This document shows, piece after piece, positions 6,713 through 12,499 of a stretch of 12,499 nucleotides of DNA. Under the pieces are notes generated by a model, which was not told the origin of the DNA, did no database searches, and saw only the letters and a list, made by a program, of their open reading frames with translations. Source of the DNA: Fibrobacter sp. UBA4373 (GTDB taxonomy: Bacteria; Fibrobacterota; Fibrobacteria; Fibrobacterales; Fibrobacteraceae). The DNA is taken from the NCBI GenBank assembly GCA_002390045.1, contig DGSB01000007.1, positions 2,354 through 14,852 on the forward strand. Reading direction: 5' to 3'. The stretch's first letter is position 1, and every line of letters starts with the position of its first letter. The position numbers and the translations under genes are program-made.

Positions 6713-8305
6713 ATGCTCAATGTTTCTAATGTTAGTCTGCAGTATGGAAGCCGCGTGCTTTTCAAAGATGTCAACCTCTCTTTCCGCAAGGGTAATTGCT
6801 ACGGGATTATCGGCGCAAACGGTGCCGGAAAGTCCACGTTCCTGAAGATCCTTTCCGGAGAATTGGAACCGAATACGGGTGACGTTACCCACGATGCGAA
6901 CGAACGTCTTTCTGTTTTGAAGCAGGATCACTTCGCCTACGAAGAACATACCGTTCTCGACACGGTCATGATGGGCTACCCGGAACTTTACAAGATCGGC
7001 AAGCGCCGCGAAGAACTTTACGCGAAGCCGGAAATGACCGAAGACGAAGGCATGGAAGCCATCGAACTCGAAACCCAGTTTGGCGAAATGGGCGGTTACG
7101 AAGCCGAATCTTCCGCAGGAACCCTCCTCAAGGGTCTCGACATCCCGGAAGAATCCCACCAGAAGCTCATGAAGGAACTCGACGGCAACGAAAAAATTCG
7201 CGTTCTCCTTGCCCAGGCTCTCTTCGGCAACCCGGACATCCTTCTGCTCGACGAACCGACGAACCACATGGACCTCGAATGCGTCAACTGGCTCGAAGAC
7301 TACCTCGAACGTTTCGAAAACACCGTGATTGTCGTTTCGCACGACCGTCACTTCTTGAACCGCGTCTGCACGAACATCTGCGACATTGACTACGGCAAGA
7401 TCAATATCTACGGCGGTAACTACGAATTCTGGTACGAAGCAAGCCAGCTCGCCCAAAAGCAGCGCAAGGATCAGAATCGCCGCGCCGAAGAAAAAATCGC
7501 CGAACTCAAGGCGTTTATTCAGCGTTTCGCATCAAACGCTTCCAAGGCAAAGCAGGCCACGAGCCGTAAAAAGCTTCTTGACAAAATGACCGTCGATGAA
7601 ATGCCGGCATCGAGCCGTAAGTTCCCGTGGGTCAGCTTCAAGATGGACCGTGAACCGGGCAAGATCGTTCTCGAAGTCAAGGATTTGACGATCGATGCCG
7701 GCGACGGAACAAAGCTCGAGCATTTGAACTTCTCCCTCGGCGGCGATGACAAGGTCGCTCTCGTCGGCGATTACGGCGTTCTCAAGACCGCATTCTTCGA
7801 AGCAATCCAGGATCCGGAAAACATCAAGTCCGGCAAGGTCAAATGGGGAACGACCATTTCTTCGAGCTACTTCCCGAAGAACAACGACGCCTTCTTTGGC
7901 GAAGACCTTTCCCTCGTAGACTGGCTCCGTCAATTCAGCAAGGAACAGGATGAAACGTTCATTCGCGGATTCCTTGGCCGTATGCTGTTTACGGGCGAAG
8001 AAGCCCTGAAGTCGGCAAAGGTTCTTTCCGGTGGCGAAAAGGTACGTTGCATGCTCAGCCGCATGATGCTTTCGAACTCGAACATGTTGATGCTCGACGA
8101 ACCGACAGCCCATCTGGACCTGGAATCGATTACGGCACTGAACAATGGCCTTGTCGCCTACAAGGGCCCGGTCATTTTCTGTACCGAAGACCATGAATTT
8201 GCAGAAACTTTGGCAAATCGTGTTCTCGAATTGACTCCTAGCGGCTATTTAGACCGTTCTATCACGTTTGATGAATGGTTCGCTACCCGAAAGAAGAAAA
8301 AATAA
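6713..8305 (+). CDS. ybiT: ABC-F family ATPase, YbiT type
   Basis: This 530-residue protein matches the length and sequence of E. coli YbiT closely from M-L-N-V-S-N-V onward. ABC-F proteins have two ATPase domains in one chain, no membrane part, and act on the ribosome E-site, relieving stalls or regulating translation. Domain 1 has Walker A G-A-N-G-A-G-K-S-T (34-42), a degenerate signature near 155-161 (E-L-D-G-N-E-K), Walker B ending D180-E181, and switch H210 in S-H-D-R-H. The charged linker that reaches the P-site tRNA follows, at about 243-335. Domain 2 has an altered Walker A (G352-D-Y-G-V-L-K-T), a canonical signature L-S-G-G-E (438-442), Walker B D462-E463, and T-E-D-H where S-H-D-R is usual, so the switch His is Glu492. 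ATG 6713 was chosen over an in-frame upstream ATG at 6611 because the latter lies in the preceding gene and adds 34 unrelated residues. Confidence 0.93.
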   Translation: MLNVSNVSLQYGSRVLFKDVNLSFRKGNCYGIIGANGAGKSTFLKILSGELEPNTGDVTHDANERLSVLKQDHFAYEEHTVLDTVMMGYPELYKIGKRREELYAKPEMTEDEGMEAIELETQFGEMGGYEAESSAGTLLKGLDIPEESHQKLMKELDGNEKIRVLLAQALFGNPDILLLDEPTNHMDLECVNWLEDYLERFENTVIVVSHDRHFLNRVCTNICDIDYGKINIYGGNYEFWYEASQLAQKQRKDQNRRAEEKIAELKAFIQRFASNASKAKQATSRKKLLDKMTVDEMPASSRKFPWVSFKMDREPGKIVLEVKDLTIDAGDGTKLEHLNFSLGGDDKVALVGDYGVLKTAFFEAIQDPENIKSGKVKWGTTISSSYFPKNNDAFFGEDLSLVDWLRQFSKEQDETFIRGFLGRMLFTGEEALKSAKVLSGGEKVRCMLSRMMLSNSNMLMLDEPTAHLDLESITALNNGLVAYKGPVIFCTEDHEFAETLANRVLELTPSGYLDRSITFDEWFATRKKKK

Positions 8306-8306
8306 C

Positions 8307-8322
8307 GTATATTCTCGTATAC
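8307..8322. repeat. Short inverted repeat (GTATA, 6 bases, TATAC) upstream of the barrel protein gene
   Basis: GTATA at 8307-8311 and TATAC at 8318-8322 are mirror arms around TTCTCG, starting one base after the ABC-F stop codon. TATATTCT within it is a weak FCB -7 box (TAnnTTTG with two mismatches), so it may be promoter DNA or a small operator. The arms are only 5 bp and could be chance. Confidence 0.25.
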
Positions 8323-8337
8323 AAACATTTAACCAGT

Positions 8338-8341
8338 GAGG
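8338..8341 (+). promoter_or_regulatory. Ribosome binding site of the barrel protein gene
   Basis: GAGG lies 6 bases before ATG 8348 and decides that start over GTG at 8336, which would itself overlap the binding site. Confidence 0.55.
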
Positions 8342-8347
8342 TTTGTT

Positions 8348-9364
8348 ATGGGGTTCCGTACAACTTTATTCTTTGCTGTCGGTTTGGTGGCTAGCGTTTT
8401 CGCTTCGGAAAGGGTTTATATGCCACTTTTCGAATTGACCAACATCCATGAAGACTACCAGTACGCAACGTCCAAGTTGTTCCAGCGGTATGCGGACAAG
8501 GATGGGCGTTATGAAGTGGTCATCCCGGCTCAGACGGATTCTCTCCAGACCCAGCCGTCCAAGGCCGACGTCCAGAAGACGGCAGAACGAAAGGGTTGCA
8601 CCAAATTCATTCTTGCAGACTTGACCCGTCTCGGAGAAACCGTGGTCGTCACCCTTTCTCTGTACGGCACTCAAAGCGGGAATCTTCTTTGGTCCGATGC
8701 GATGAAGGCCGCGAATCCAAACGATCTTGACCCGATTCTTGAACGCATGGCAAAGAATATCGGAACGGAAAACGTCGCATCGAAGACCGACGACATTTAC
8801 ACCGTTACCCAGAAGGAAGAAACCAAGCTTCGCAAGAAGCGTGCAAACAAGTCCTTCGGCTTCGGTATTATGGGCTTTACGATGCTCAACAATCCGGGTC
8901 CGCGATTCCAGCCGGGTCTTGAAATTTTCTGGTCGTACGATTCCCGCAACATCTTCTTCCAGATCGATGGTTCTTTCAATTTCTACAGCGATTCGGAAGA
9001 TTACACCTACACCAGTTATTACAGCGACGAGAAAACAACCATTAGTGTTGACGAAACCCTCGTGAACATTTCGCTCGGGCTCTCGGCTTACTATCCGTTC
9101 TTAGACGGCAGTTCGACTCCGTTCCTCGGCGGCGGTGTATCTTTCACCTCCACCGTTACTTCTTATGACTCTGACTCTTACTACTATGATGAACCAGATG
9201 GCGATAGCAATACCGGTCTTTGGGTTCGCTTAGGCGGTGGGTTCCTCTTCAACCGTACAAGCACGGTGACTTTCCGCATCCGTGCCGAATATGCATTCTC
9301 CACCTACAAGGTCGAACATCACATCATGCACGGTCCGCAGGTGGGACTCGAAATCGGCTTCTAA
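8348..9364 (+). CDS. Exported outer-membrane beta-barrel protein with N-terminal periplasmic domain
   Basis: This 338-residue protein has a signal peptide (hydrophobic core at residues 5-18, likely cut after V-F-A at 19). Residues 20 to about 140 form an alpha/beta domain; the segment F-I-L-A-D-L-T-R-L-G followed by V-T-L-S-L-Y-G and G-N-L-L-W-S recalls TolB-N/FlgO/LpoB-like lipoprotein domains. A basic linker (K-L-R-K-K-R, about 160-165) follows. From about 168 alternating strands rich in Tyr, Phe, Gly and Ser run to a terminal G-L-E-I-G-F. A C-terminal aromatic residue is the usual Bam recognition signal. It resembles OmpA-type or porin-family small barrels of about eight strands, with a long Asp/Tyr/Ser-rich, acidic loop near 275-290. 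The specific role is unknown. It may be transcribed alone and is closed by the terminator at 9394-9425. Confidence 0.82.
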   Translation: MGFRTTLFFAVGLVASVFASERVYMPLFELTNIHEDYQYATSKLFQRYADKDGRYEVVIPAQTDSLQTQPSKADVQKTAERKGCTKFILADLTRLGETVVVTLSLYGTQSGNLLWSDAMKAANPNDLDPILERMAKNIGTENVASKTDDIYTVTQKEETKLRKKRANKSFGFGIMGFTMLNNPGPRFQPGLEIFWSYDSRNIFFQIDGSFNFYSDSEDYTYTSYYSDEKTTISVDETLVNISLGLSAYYPFLDGSSTPFLGGGVSFTSTVTSYDSDSYYYDEPDGDSNTGLWVRLGGGFLFNRTSTVTFRIRAEYAFSTYKVEHHIMHGPQVGLEIGF

Positions 9365-9393
9365 GTTGAAAACGGTTCCGTTGATTTAAAATG

Positions 9394-9425
9394 AAAATCG
9401 CACCCTTTCGGGTGCGATTTTTTTT
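9394..9425 (+). terminator. Intrinsic terminator between convergent genes, probably bidirectional
   Basis: A perfect 12-bp stem (AAAATCGCACCC at 9394-9405, GGGTGCGATTTT at 9410-9421) with a TTTC loop is followed by a T run at 9418-9425. Read on the minus strand the stem is followed by TTTT and T-rich sequence, so it can also end the panC transcript. Confidence 0.93.
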
Positions 9426-9438
9426 GGACTTACAAAAA

Positions 9439-10287
9439 TCAGTTCAATTCCATGTTGTCGATCAAACGGGTCTTGCCGAAGAAAGCGGCAATGAGAATCA
9501 CGGACGGTTCGTCCACAATGCCGCTCGTATTGGCGAAGAGAGTCTTCTGGCTTGCGATTTCAATGTACTGAACCACGCCGCCAGCCTTCGCCACGTTTTC
9601 CTGAATTTTGGAACGGAGCTTGTTCACATCCTTTTCGCCCGTTTCATAAGAAGCCTTGGCATCGAGGAGAGCCTTGGAGATCGCCACCGCTGCACCGCGT
9701 TCCACATCGTTCATGTATTCATTGCGGCTCGAACGGGCAAGGCCCGAAGCTTCGCGCACAATCGGAAGCGTATGGATTTCGATCGGCATGTTCAGATCCT
9801 TCACCATGCGCTTAATGAGGAACGCCTGCTGGTAATCCTTCTTGCCGAAGTAAGCGCGGTCCGCGCCAGAGATATTGAAGAGCTTCGTCACCACGGTCAA
9901 AACACCGCGGAAGTGTCCCGGACGGGTCGCACCGCAGTAAAGACGTTCCATCGATTCGTCACGGACAAGAGTCAGCGGATCCCCATCCGGATACATTTCT
10001 TCCGGAGTCGGAGCAAATACAAAAGTGCCTCCATGAGCCGCAACCAGTTCCGCATCCTTTTCCAAGCGACGAGGATACTTGTCCAAATCTTCATTCTTGC
10101 CAAACTGAATCGGATTCAGAAACACGCTCACGACCGTCACATCGTTTTCCTTGGCGGAAGCATCCACGAGGCTCATATGACCTTCATGCAAAGCACCCAT
10201 CGTCGGAACGAGACCGATGCTCTTGCCCGCCTTTTTCAACGGAAGAAGTTCTGCACGGAGTTCTGCAATCGTCTTGACAATTTTCAT
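9439..10287 (-). CDS. panC: Pantothenate synthetase (pantoate-beta-alanine ligase)
   Basis: PanC makes pantothenate from pantoate, beta-alanine and ATP through a pantoyl-adenylate, the last step before coenzyme A synthesis proper. The 282-residue length is typical. Visible family motifs are P-T-M-G-A-L-H-E-G-H (nucleotide-binding HxGH, H34 and H37), L-N-P-I-Q-F-G near 58-63, F-G-K-K-D-Y-Q-Q at 147-154, and S-S-R-N at 186-189 in the KMSKS-like position. ATG 10287 is 5 bases after the kinase stop codon. It is preceded by GAAGGTGG within the end of that gene, so the two are translated from one mRNA. It is the last gene of the folK-kinase-panC operon. I see no panB or panD in the window. Confidence 0.97.
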   Translation of the reverse strand: MKIVKTIAELRAELLPLKKAGKSIGLVPTMGALHEGHMSLVDASAKENDVTVVSVFLNPIQFGKNEDLDKYPRRLEKDAELVAAHGGTFVFAPTPEEMYPDGDPLTLVRDESMERLYCGATRPGHFRGVLTVVTKLFNISGADRAYFGKKDYQQAFLIKRMVKDLNMPIEIHTLPIVREASGLARSSRNEYMNDVERGAAVAISKALLDAKASYETGEKDVNKLRSKIQENVAKAGGVVQYIEIASQKTLFANTSGIVDEPSVILIAAFFGKTRLIDNMELN

Positions 10288-10292
10288 TTTAT

Positions 10293-10985
10293 TTAGCCAC
10301 CTTCAGGAGCAAAGTAAGTTGTCTGCGTCGGCGCCGCTGCAATCGCGTTCAGCACCATCTGCAGATGTTTTTCATTGTGAACAAAATCGATTTTATTCGT
10401 ATTGATGATCAGGACCGGAGCCTTGGTGTAATGCCAAAAGTGATGGTCGTAGCGTTGCAAAAGATCGCGAAGGTAATTGCCTTCTATCGATTTTTCCATC
10501 GGGCGACCACGCTTGTTGATCCGGTTCAAAAGAGTCGGCACGTCGGCCTGCAAATAAATAATGAGATCGGGGTTTGGAAGCGACTTGGAAAGATTCGTCG
10601 AAACCGTATCGTACATGACCATTTCGCTTTCCGTCAAATTCTGGAGGGCGAAAATGCGGTCTTTTTCGAACGTGTAATCGCTGACGACATAATGGCGGAA
10701 CAGATCGTTCTGGACAAATGCATCCTGGAACTGGCGAAGGCGCGACAGCAAAAAGAACAGCTGCGTCTGAAACGCGTAAGCCGAAGGATCTTCGTAAAAG
10801 CGAGGGAGGAACGGATTGTCTTCGAACTGTTCCAAGACAAGGTTTGCACCGAGTTCCTTTGCAAGAATCCGCGCAAGCGAAGTTTTGCCAGCACCAATCA
10901 CACCGTCAATCGCAACAAAGCGGACTCGATCCGGAAGCTTCATTGTCGCTTCACTATTCGTCTGTCCGACAAAAGCTTCATTCAT
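10293..10985 (-). CDS. Deoxynucleoside kinase (dNK/dGK-dCK family)
   Basis: The protein phosphorylates deoxynucleosides at the 5' position for nucleotide salvage; which base it prefers cannot be read here. Numbered from this start, the P-loop G-V-I-G-A-G-K-T is at residues 28-35, followed by S-L-A-R. Acidic residues in the E-Q-F-E-D-N-P-F stretch (about 52-59) hold the position of the family's catalytic base. D-Y-T-F-E-K-D-R (about 103-110) holds the DRS-like position. An Arg-rich lid, R-I-N-K-R-G-R-P, is near 155-162. It is a 230-residue soluble protein. Two adjacent in-frame ATGs exist at 10988 and 10985. The GGAGG site (10992-10996) is 3 bases from the first and 6 from the second, so I chose the second. 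A downstream ATG (M-K-L-P-D, residue 15) would also leave the domain intact. The start overlaps the end of folK, implying translational coupling. Confidence 0.9.
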   Translation of the reverse strand: MNEAFVGQTNSEATMKLPDRVRFVAIDGVIGAGKTSLARILAKELGANLVLEQFEDNPFLPRFYEDPSAYAFQTQLFFLLSRLRQFQDAFVQNDLFRHYVVSDYTFEKDRIFALQNLTESEMVMYDTVSTNLSKSLPNPDLIIYLQADVPTLLNRINKRGRPMEKSIEGNYLRDLLQRYDHHFWHYTKAPVLIINTNKIDFVHNEKHLQMVLNAIAAAPTQTTYFAPEGG

Positions 10986-11496
10986 CATCCACCTCCACTC
11001 TCTTGAAATCCACGTCCGCGCCGGATAATTTCAACTCTTCCAAAATTTTTTTCGCTTTTTTTCCAAGCAAAGGATCGACCCAATCCGGATCCAGTTCCGC
11101 AAGCGGAACCATGACAAAACCACGGCCCGTGGCAAGAGGATGCGGGACCGTCGGTCCACCCTGTTTTCCAGAGCAGATGCTTTCGCCGTAATAAATCAGA
11201 TCCATGTCGATTTCACGTTTTTCCCAATGCCCACGCGGATGTCTTCCCAAAAAAAGTTCCGCCCCTTTGAGATAGTTCAAAAGTTTTTCGGGACCTTTTC
11301 CATACCAGAACGTCACGACCTGGTTCAAGAACGGACCTTGATCTTGCGGTCCAACCGGAGACGTCTTGTATATCGAACTTTCCTTCCAACCGCCAAGAGA
11401 AATTCTTTTTAACATCGCCCTTGCTTCCGCAAGGCGCTTGCCTCGCGGTTCAATATTGCTGCCTAAAGCGACGAATACCCGTTCTAATGATTCCAC
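10978..11496 (-). CDS. folK: 2-amino-4-hydroxy-6-hydroxymethyldihydropteridine pyrophosphokinase (HPPK)
   Basis: FolK transfers pyrophosphate from ATP to 6-hydroxymethyl-7,8-dihydropterin in folate synthesis. With the GTG start at 11496 it has 172 residues, close to the usual 160-170. Motifs in order: V-F-V-A-L-G-S-N at the N-terminus; S-S-I-Y-K-T-S-P-V-G and then Q-G-P-F-L-N-Q-V-V; and the metal-binding signature H-W-E-K-R-E-I-D-M-D-L-I-Y-Y-G with both aspartates. Finally comes V-P-H-P-L...R-G-F-V-M-V-P-L-A-E. The open frame extends upstream to an ATG at 11616, but the added 40 residues are Lys/Arg-rich, cross the promoter region and overlap divergent rho, so I reject them. GTG has no Shine-Dalgarno sequence and may start a leaderless message; TTG 9 bases upstream is an alternative. 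First gene of the operon. Confidence 0.93.
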   Translation of the reverse strand: MESLERVFVALGSNIEPRGKRLAEARAMLKRISLGGWKESSIYKTSPVGPQDQGPFLNQVVTFWYGKGPEKLLNYLKGAELFLGRHPRGHWEKREIDMDLIYYGESICSGKQGGPTVPHPLATGRGFVMVPLAELDPDWVDPLLGKKAKKILEELKLSGADVDFKRVEVDDE

Positions 11497-11501
11497 GAGT
11501 G

Positions 11502-11509
11502 CCAATATA
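11502..11509 (-). promoter_or_regulatory. FCB-type -7 box (TATATTGG) before folK
   Basis: On the minus strand TATATTGG differs from TAnnTTTG at one defined position and ends 5 bases before GTG 11496. Transcription would begin at or next to the start codon, as for 1631 and 6713. No good -33 element is seen at the usual distance. Confidence 0.3.
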
Positions 11510-11561
11510 GATTTTTTTATGTATATTAAGGGGCGGACAAAGCATTCTCGCTTTTTCCTTT

Positions 11562-11569
11562 TATCTTTA
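11562..11569 (+). promoter_or_regulatory. Possible -7 box (TATCTTTA) for rho
   Basis: TATCTTTA matches TAnnTTTG except for the last base and lies in a T-rich stretch of the 113-base gap between divergent folK and rho. It would give a leader of about 35 bases before GTG 11610. The T-rich composition makes chance matches likely. Confidence 0.22.
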
Positions 11570-11599
11570 TATTCTTTTTTATTTCTTTTTACAGTTCGC

Positions 11600-11604
11600 A
11601 GGAG
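11600..11604 (+). promoter_or_regulatory. Ribosome binding site of rho
   Basis: AGGAG ends 5 bases before GTG 11610. This supports the GTG start, which is the natural beginning of the long frame. Confidence 0.65.
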
Positions 11605-11609
11605 TCCCT

Positions 11610-12499
11610 GTGCCAAGACCGAAGAAAAATGACGGTTCTTCTCCCGTTCAATTAATTTCTGATATTGTTTCCCCGGATGCCCCGACCCCAGATCTTTCCG
11701 CTCTGGGCGATCTCGCCGCTCCCATTACCTTCCCTGAAGACCAGCCAAAGCCTGAAGAAGCCGCCCCCAAGCGTCGCGGACGTCCGCGCAAAACGCGTGC
11801 ACCTGAAGAGCCAGAACAGTCTGAACCGAATGAAGTCAAAGAAGTTTCTCTTGAACCCGCACCCGAAATGGCCCCTCCGACGTCGGAACTTTCCGGAGAA
11901 CCGGAAATCCCTGTAACCCCGGGAACAAGCGAACTTGCCGAAGAAAATCAAGGCTCTCTCCCGAATAACGAAAGCATTTCCGACAGCGCCATCGACGCCG
12001 CAGCCCAGAACAATCCGGCTCTCGAAGCTCCGGCTCCAGACGCTCCGTTCGGCGGAAATGGCAATCGCCGTTTCAACAACAATAATTTCAACAATAACAA
12101 CCGCCACGGTAAATTCAACAAGTTCGGAAAGAACAACAAGTTCAACCGTAATAACCGTTTCCTGCCGCAAGACGACATTCCAGACGATCAGCTTCAGGCT
12201 CCTCCTGCCGATCCGGAAAAGGTCGCGATTGCCATGCAGCGCTGGCGCGAACTCCGCAACACGCCGATGTTCGATTTGCAAGAAAAGGCAAATTCGCTCA
12301 ACATTCCGGACGTGAAGAGACTTCGCAAGCAGGCTTTGATCTACCGCTTGCTCGCTGCCATCTCGGGCGAAGGCGCTCCGATTTATACGGAAGGCACTCT
12401 CGAAATTATGAAGGAAGGCTACGGATTCCTTCGCAATGCCGATTTGAACTATCTCGCAGGCCCTGACGACATTTACATCAGCCCGAACCAGATTCGCCG
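11610..12499 (+). CDS. rho: Transcription termination factor Rho, N-terminal part (cut by window end)
   Basis: Rho is the hexameric RNA-dependent ATPase/helicase that ends transcription. From GTG 11610 the frame stays open to the window end, about 296 residues, so the ATPase core lies outside. Residues 1 to about 208 are an extended, probably disordered region not present in E. coli Rho. It contains an acidic Pro/Glu-rich part, an AT-hook-like basic patch (K-R-R-G-R-P-R-K at 54-61), and an Asn/Arg/Phe-rich stretch at about 147-185. Residues about 221-262 (F-D-L-Q-E-K-A-N-S-L-N-I through L-I-Y-R-L-L-A-A-I) fit the Rho N-terminal helical domain. From about 265, E-G-T-L-E-I-M-K-E-G-Y-G-F-L-R is the start of the cold-shock-like RNA-binding domain. 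AGGAG five bases before GTG sets the start. Transcribed divergently from folK. Confidence 0.9.
   Translation, partial: MPRPKKNDGSSPVQLISDIVSPDAPTPDLSALGDLAAPITFPEDQPKPEEAAPKRRGRPRKTRAPEEPEQSEPNEVKEVSLEPAPEMAPPTSELSGEPEIPVTPGTSELAEENQGSLPNNESISDSAIDAAAQNNPALEAPAPDAPFGGNGNRRFNNNNFNNNNRHGKFNKFGKNNKFNRNNRFLPQDDIPDDQLQAPPADPEKVAIAMQRWRELRNTPMFDLQEKANSLNIPDVKRLRKQALIYRLLAAISGEGAPIYTEGTLEIMKEGYGFLRNADLNYLAGPDDIYISPNQIR

Noticed and set aside
8336..8347. GTG start at 8336 for the barrel protein
   Set aside because: The GAGG binding site at 8338-8341 overlaps it and is correctly spaced for ATG 8348, which also starts a normal signal peptide.
9391..10296. 301-residue plus-strand open frame covering panC
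   Set aside because: It starts inside the terminator stem, is antisense to a clear panC, and shows no family features.
11497..11616. 40-residue N-terminal extension of FolK from ATG 11616
   Set aside because: Lys/Arg-rich, crosses the T-rich divergent promoter region and overlaps the rho start; HPPK proteins begin just before V-F-V-A-L-G-S-N.
12048..12165. Apparent AAC/AAT tandem repeat
   Set aside because: It is the in-frame coding of the Asn-rich part of Rho with mixed codons, not a regular DNA repeat or CRISPR-like array.

Overview
The window reads as chromosomal housekeeping DNA from a Gram-negative anaerobe of the FCB group, most likely Fibrobacterota (Fibrobacter or Hallerella-like). 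This is inference from four things: an outer-membrane beta-barrel protein ending in phenylalanine; promoter-like TAnnTTTG boxes of the Bacteroidetes/FCB type directly before start codons; a Rho factor with a long, low-complexity, Asn/Arg-rich N-terminal extension; and an oxygen-sensitive type of CoA-dehydratase-activase protein. No transposon, phage gene, CRISPR array, tRNA or rRNA is visible. Every gap between genes is under 120 bases, so no stretch over 300 bases lacks a gene.

Layout. 1-135 (+) is the 3' end of a gene that looks like lgt (prolipoprotein diacylglyceryl transferase). It overlaps by 38 bases a complete AGCS-family sodium:alanine/glycine symporter gene (98-1528). After a 102-base gap with promoter signals comes a 1476-residue fused protein (1631-6061). 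It has two BcrAD/BadFG ATPase (activase) modules, a central COG3580/DUF2229 region and a C-terminal HgdB/COG3581-like region. A strong intrinsic terminator (6074-6102) follows. Next are a 185-residue transglutaminase-like protein (6138-6695), a YbiT-type ABC-F ATPase (6713-8305) and an exported beta-barrel protein (8348-9364). The plus-strand block ends at a 12-bp perfect-stem terminator (9394-9425) shared with convergent minus-strand genes.

The minus strand holds a tight operon transcribed from about 11500 down to 9439: folK, a deoxynucleoside kinase gene and panC. folK and the kinase overlap, and kinase and panC are 5 bases apart. It serves folate, deoxynucleotide and pantothenate/CoA supply. 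Divergent from it, starting at GTG 11610, is the 5' two-fifths or so of rho, cut by the window end.

Most notable points: (1) the activase modules are duplicated in one chain and both keep the two cysteines that ligate the bridging [4Fe-4S] cluster in HgdC-type dimers, so the protein may form an intramolecular pseudo-dimer fused to its own electron acceptor; (2) the ABC-F protein has one canonical and one systematically degenerate ATP site; (3) three genes look leaderless, with a -7 box 5-7 bases before the start codon; (4) Rho carries an AT-hook-like and Asn-rich disordered region. I did not find a clearly new multi-gene system; the window is mostly ordinary core genome with these unusual proteins.
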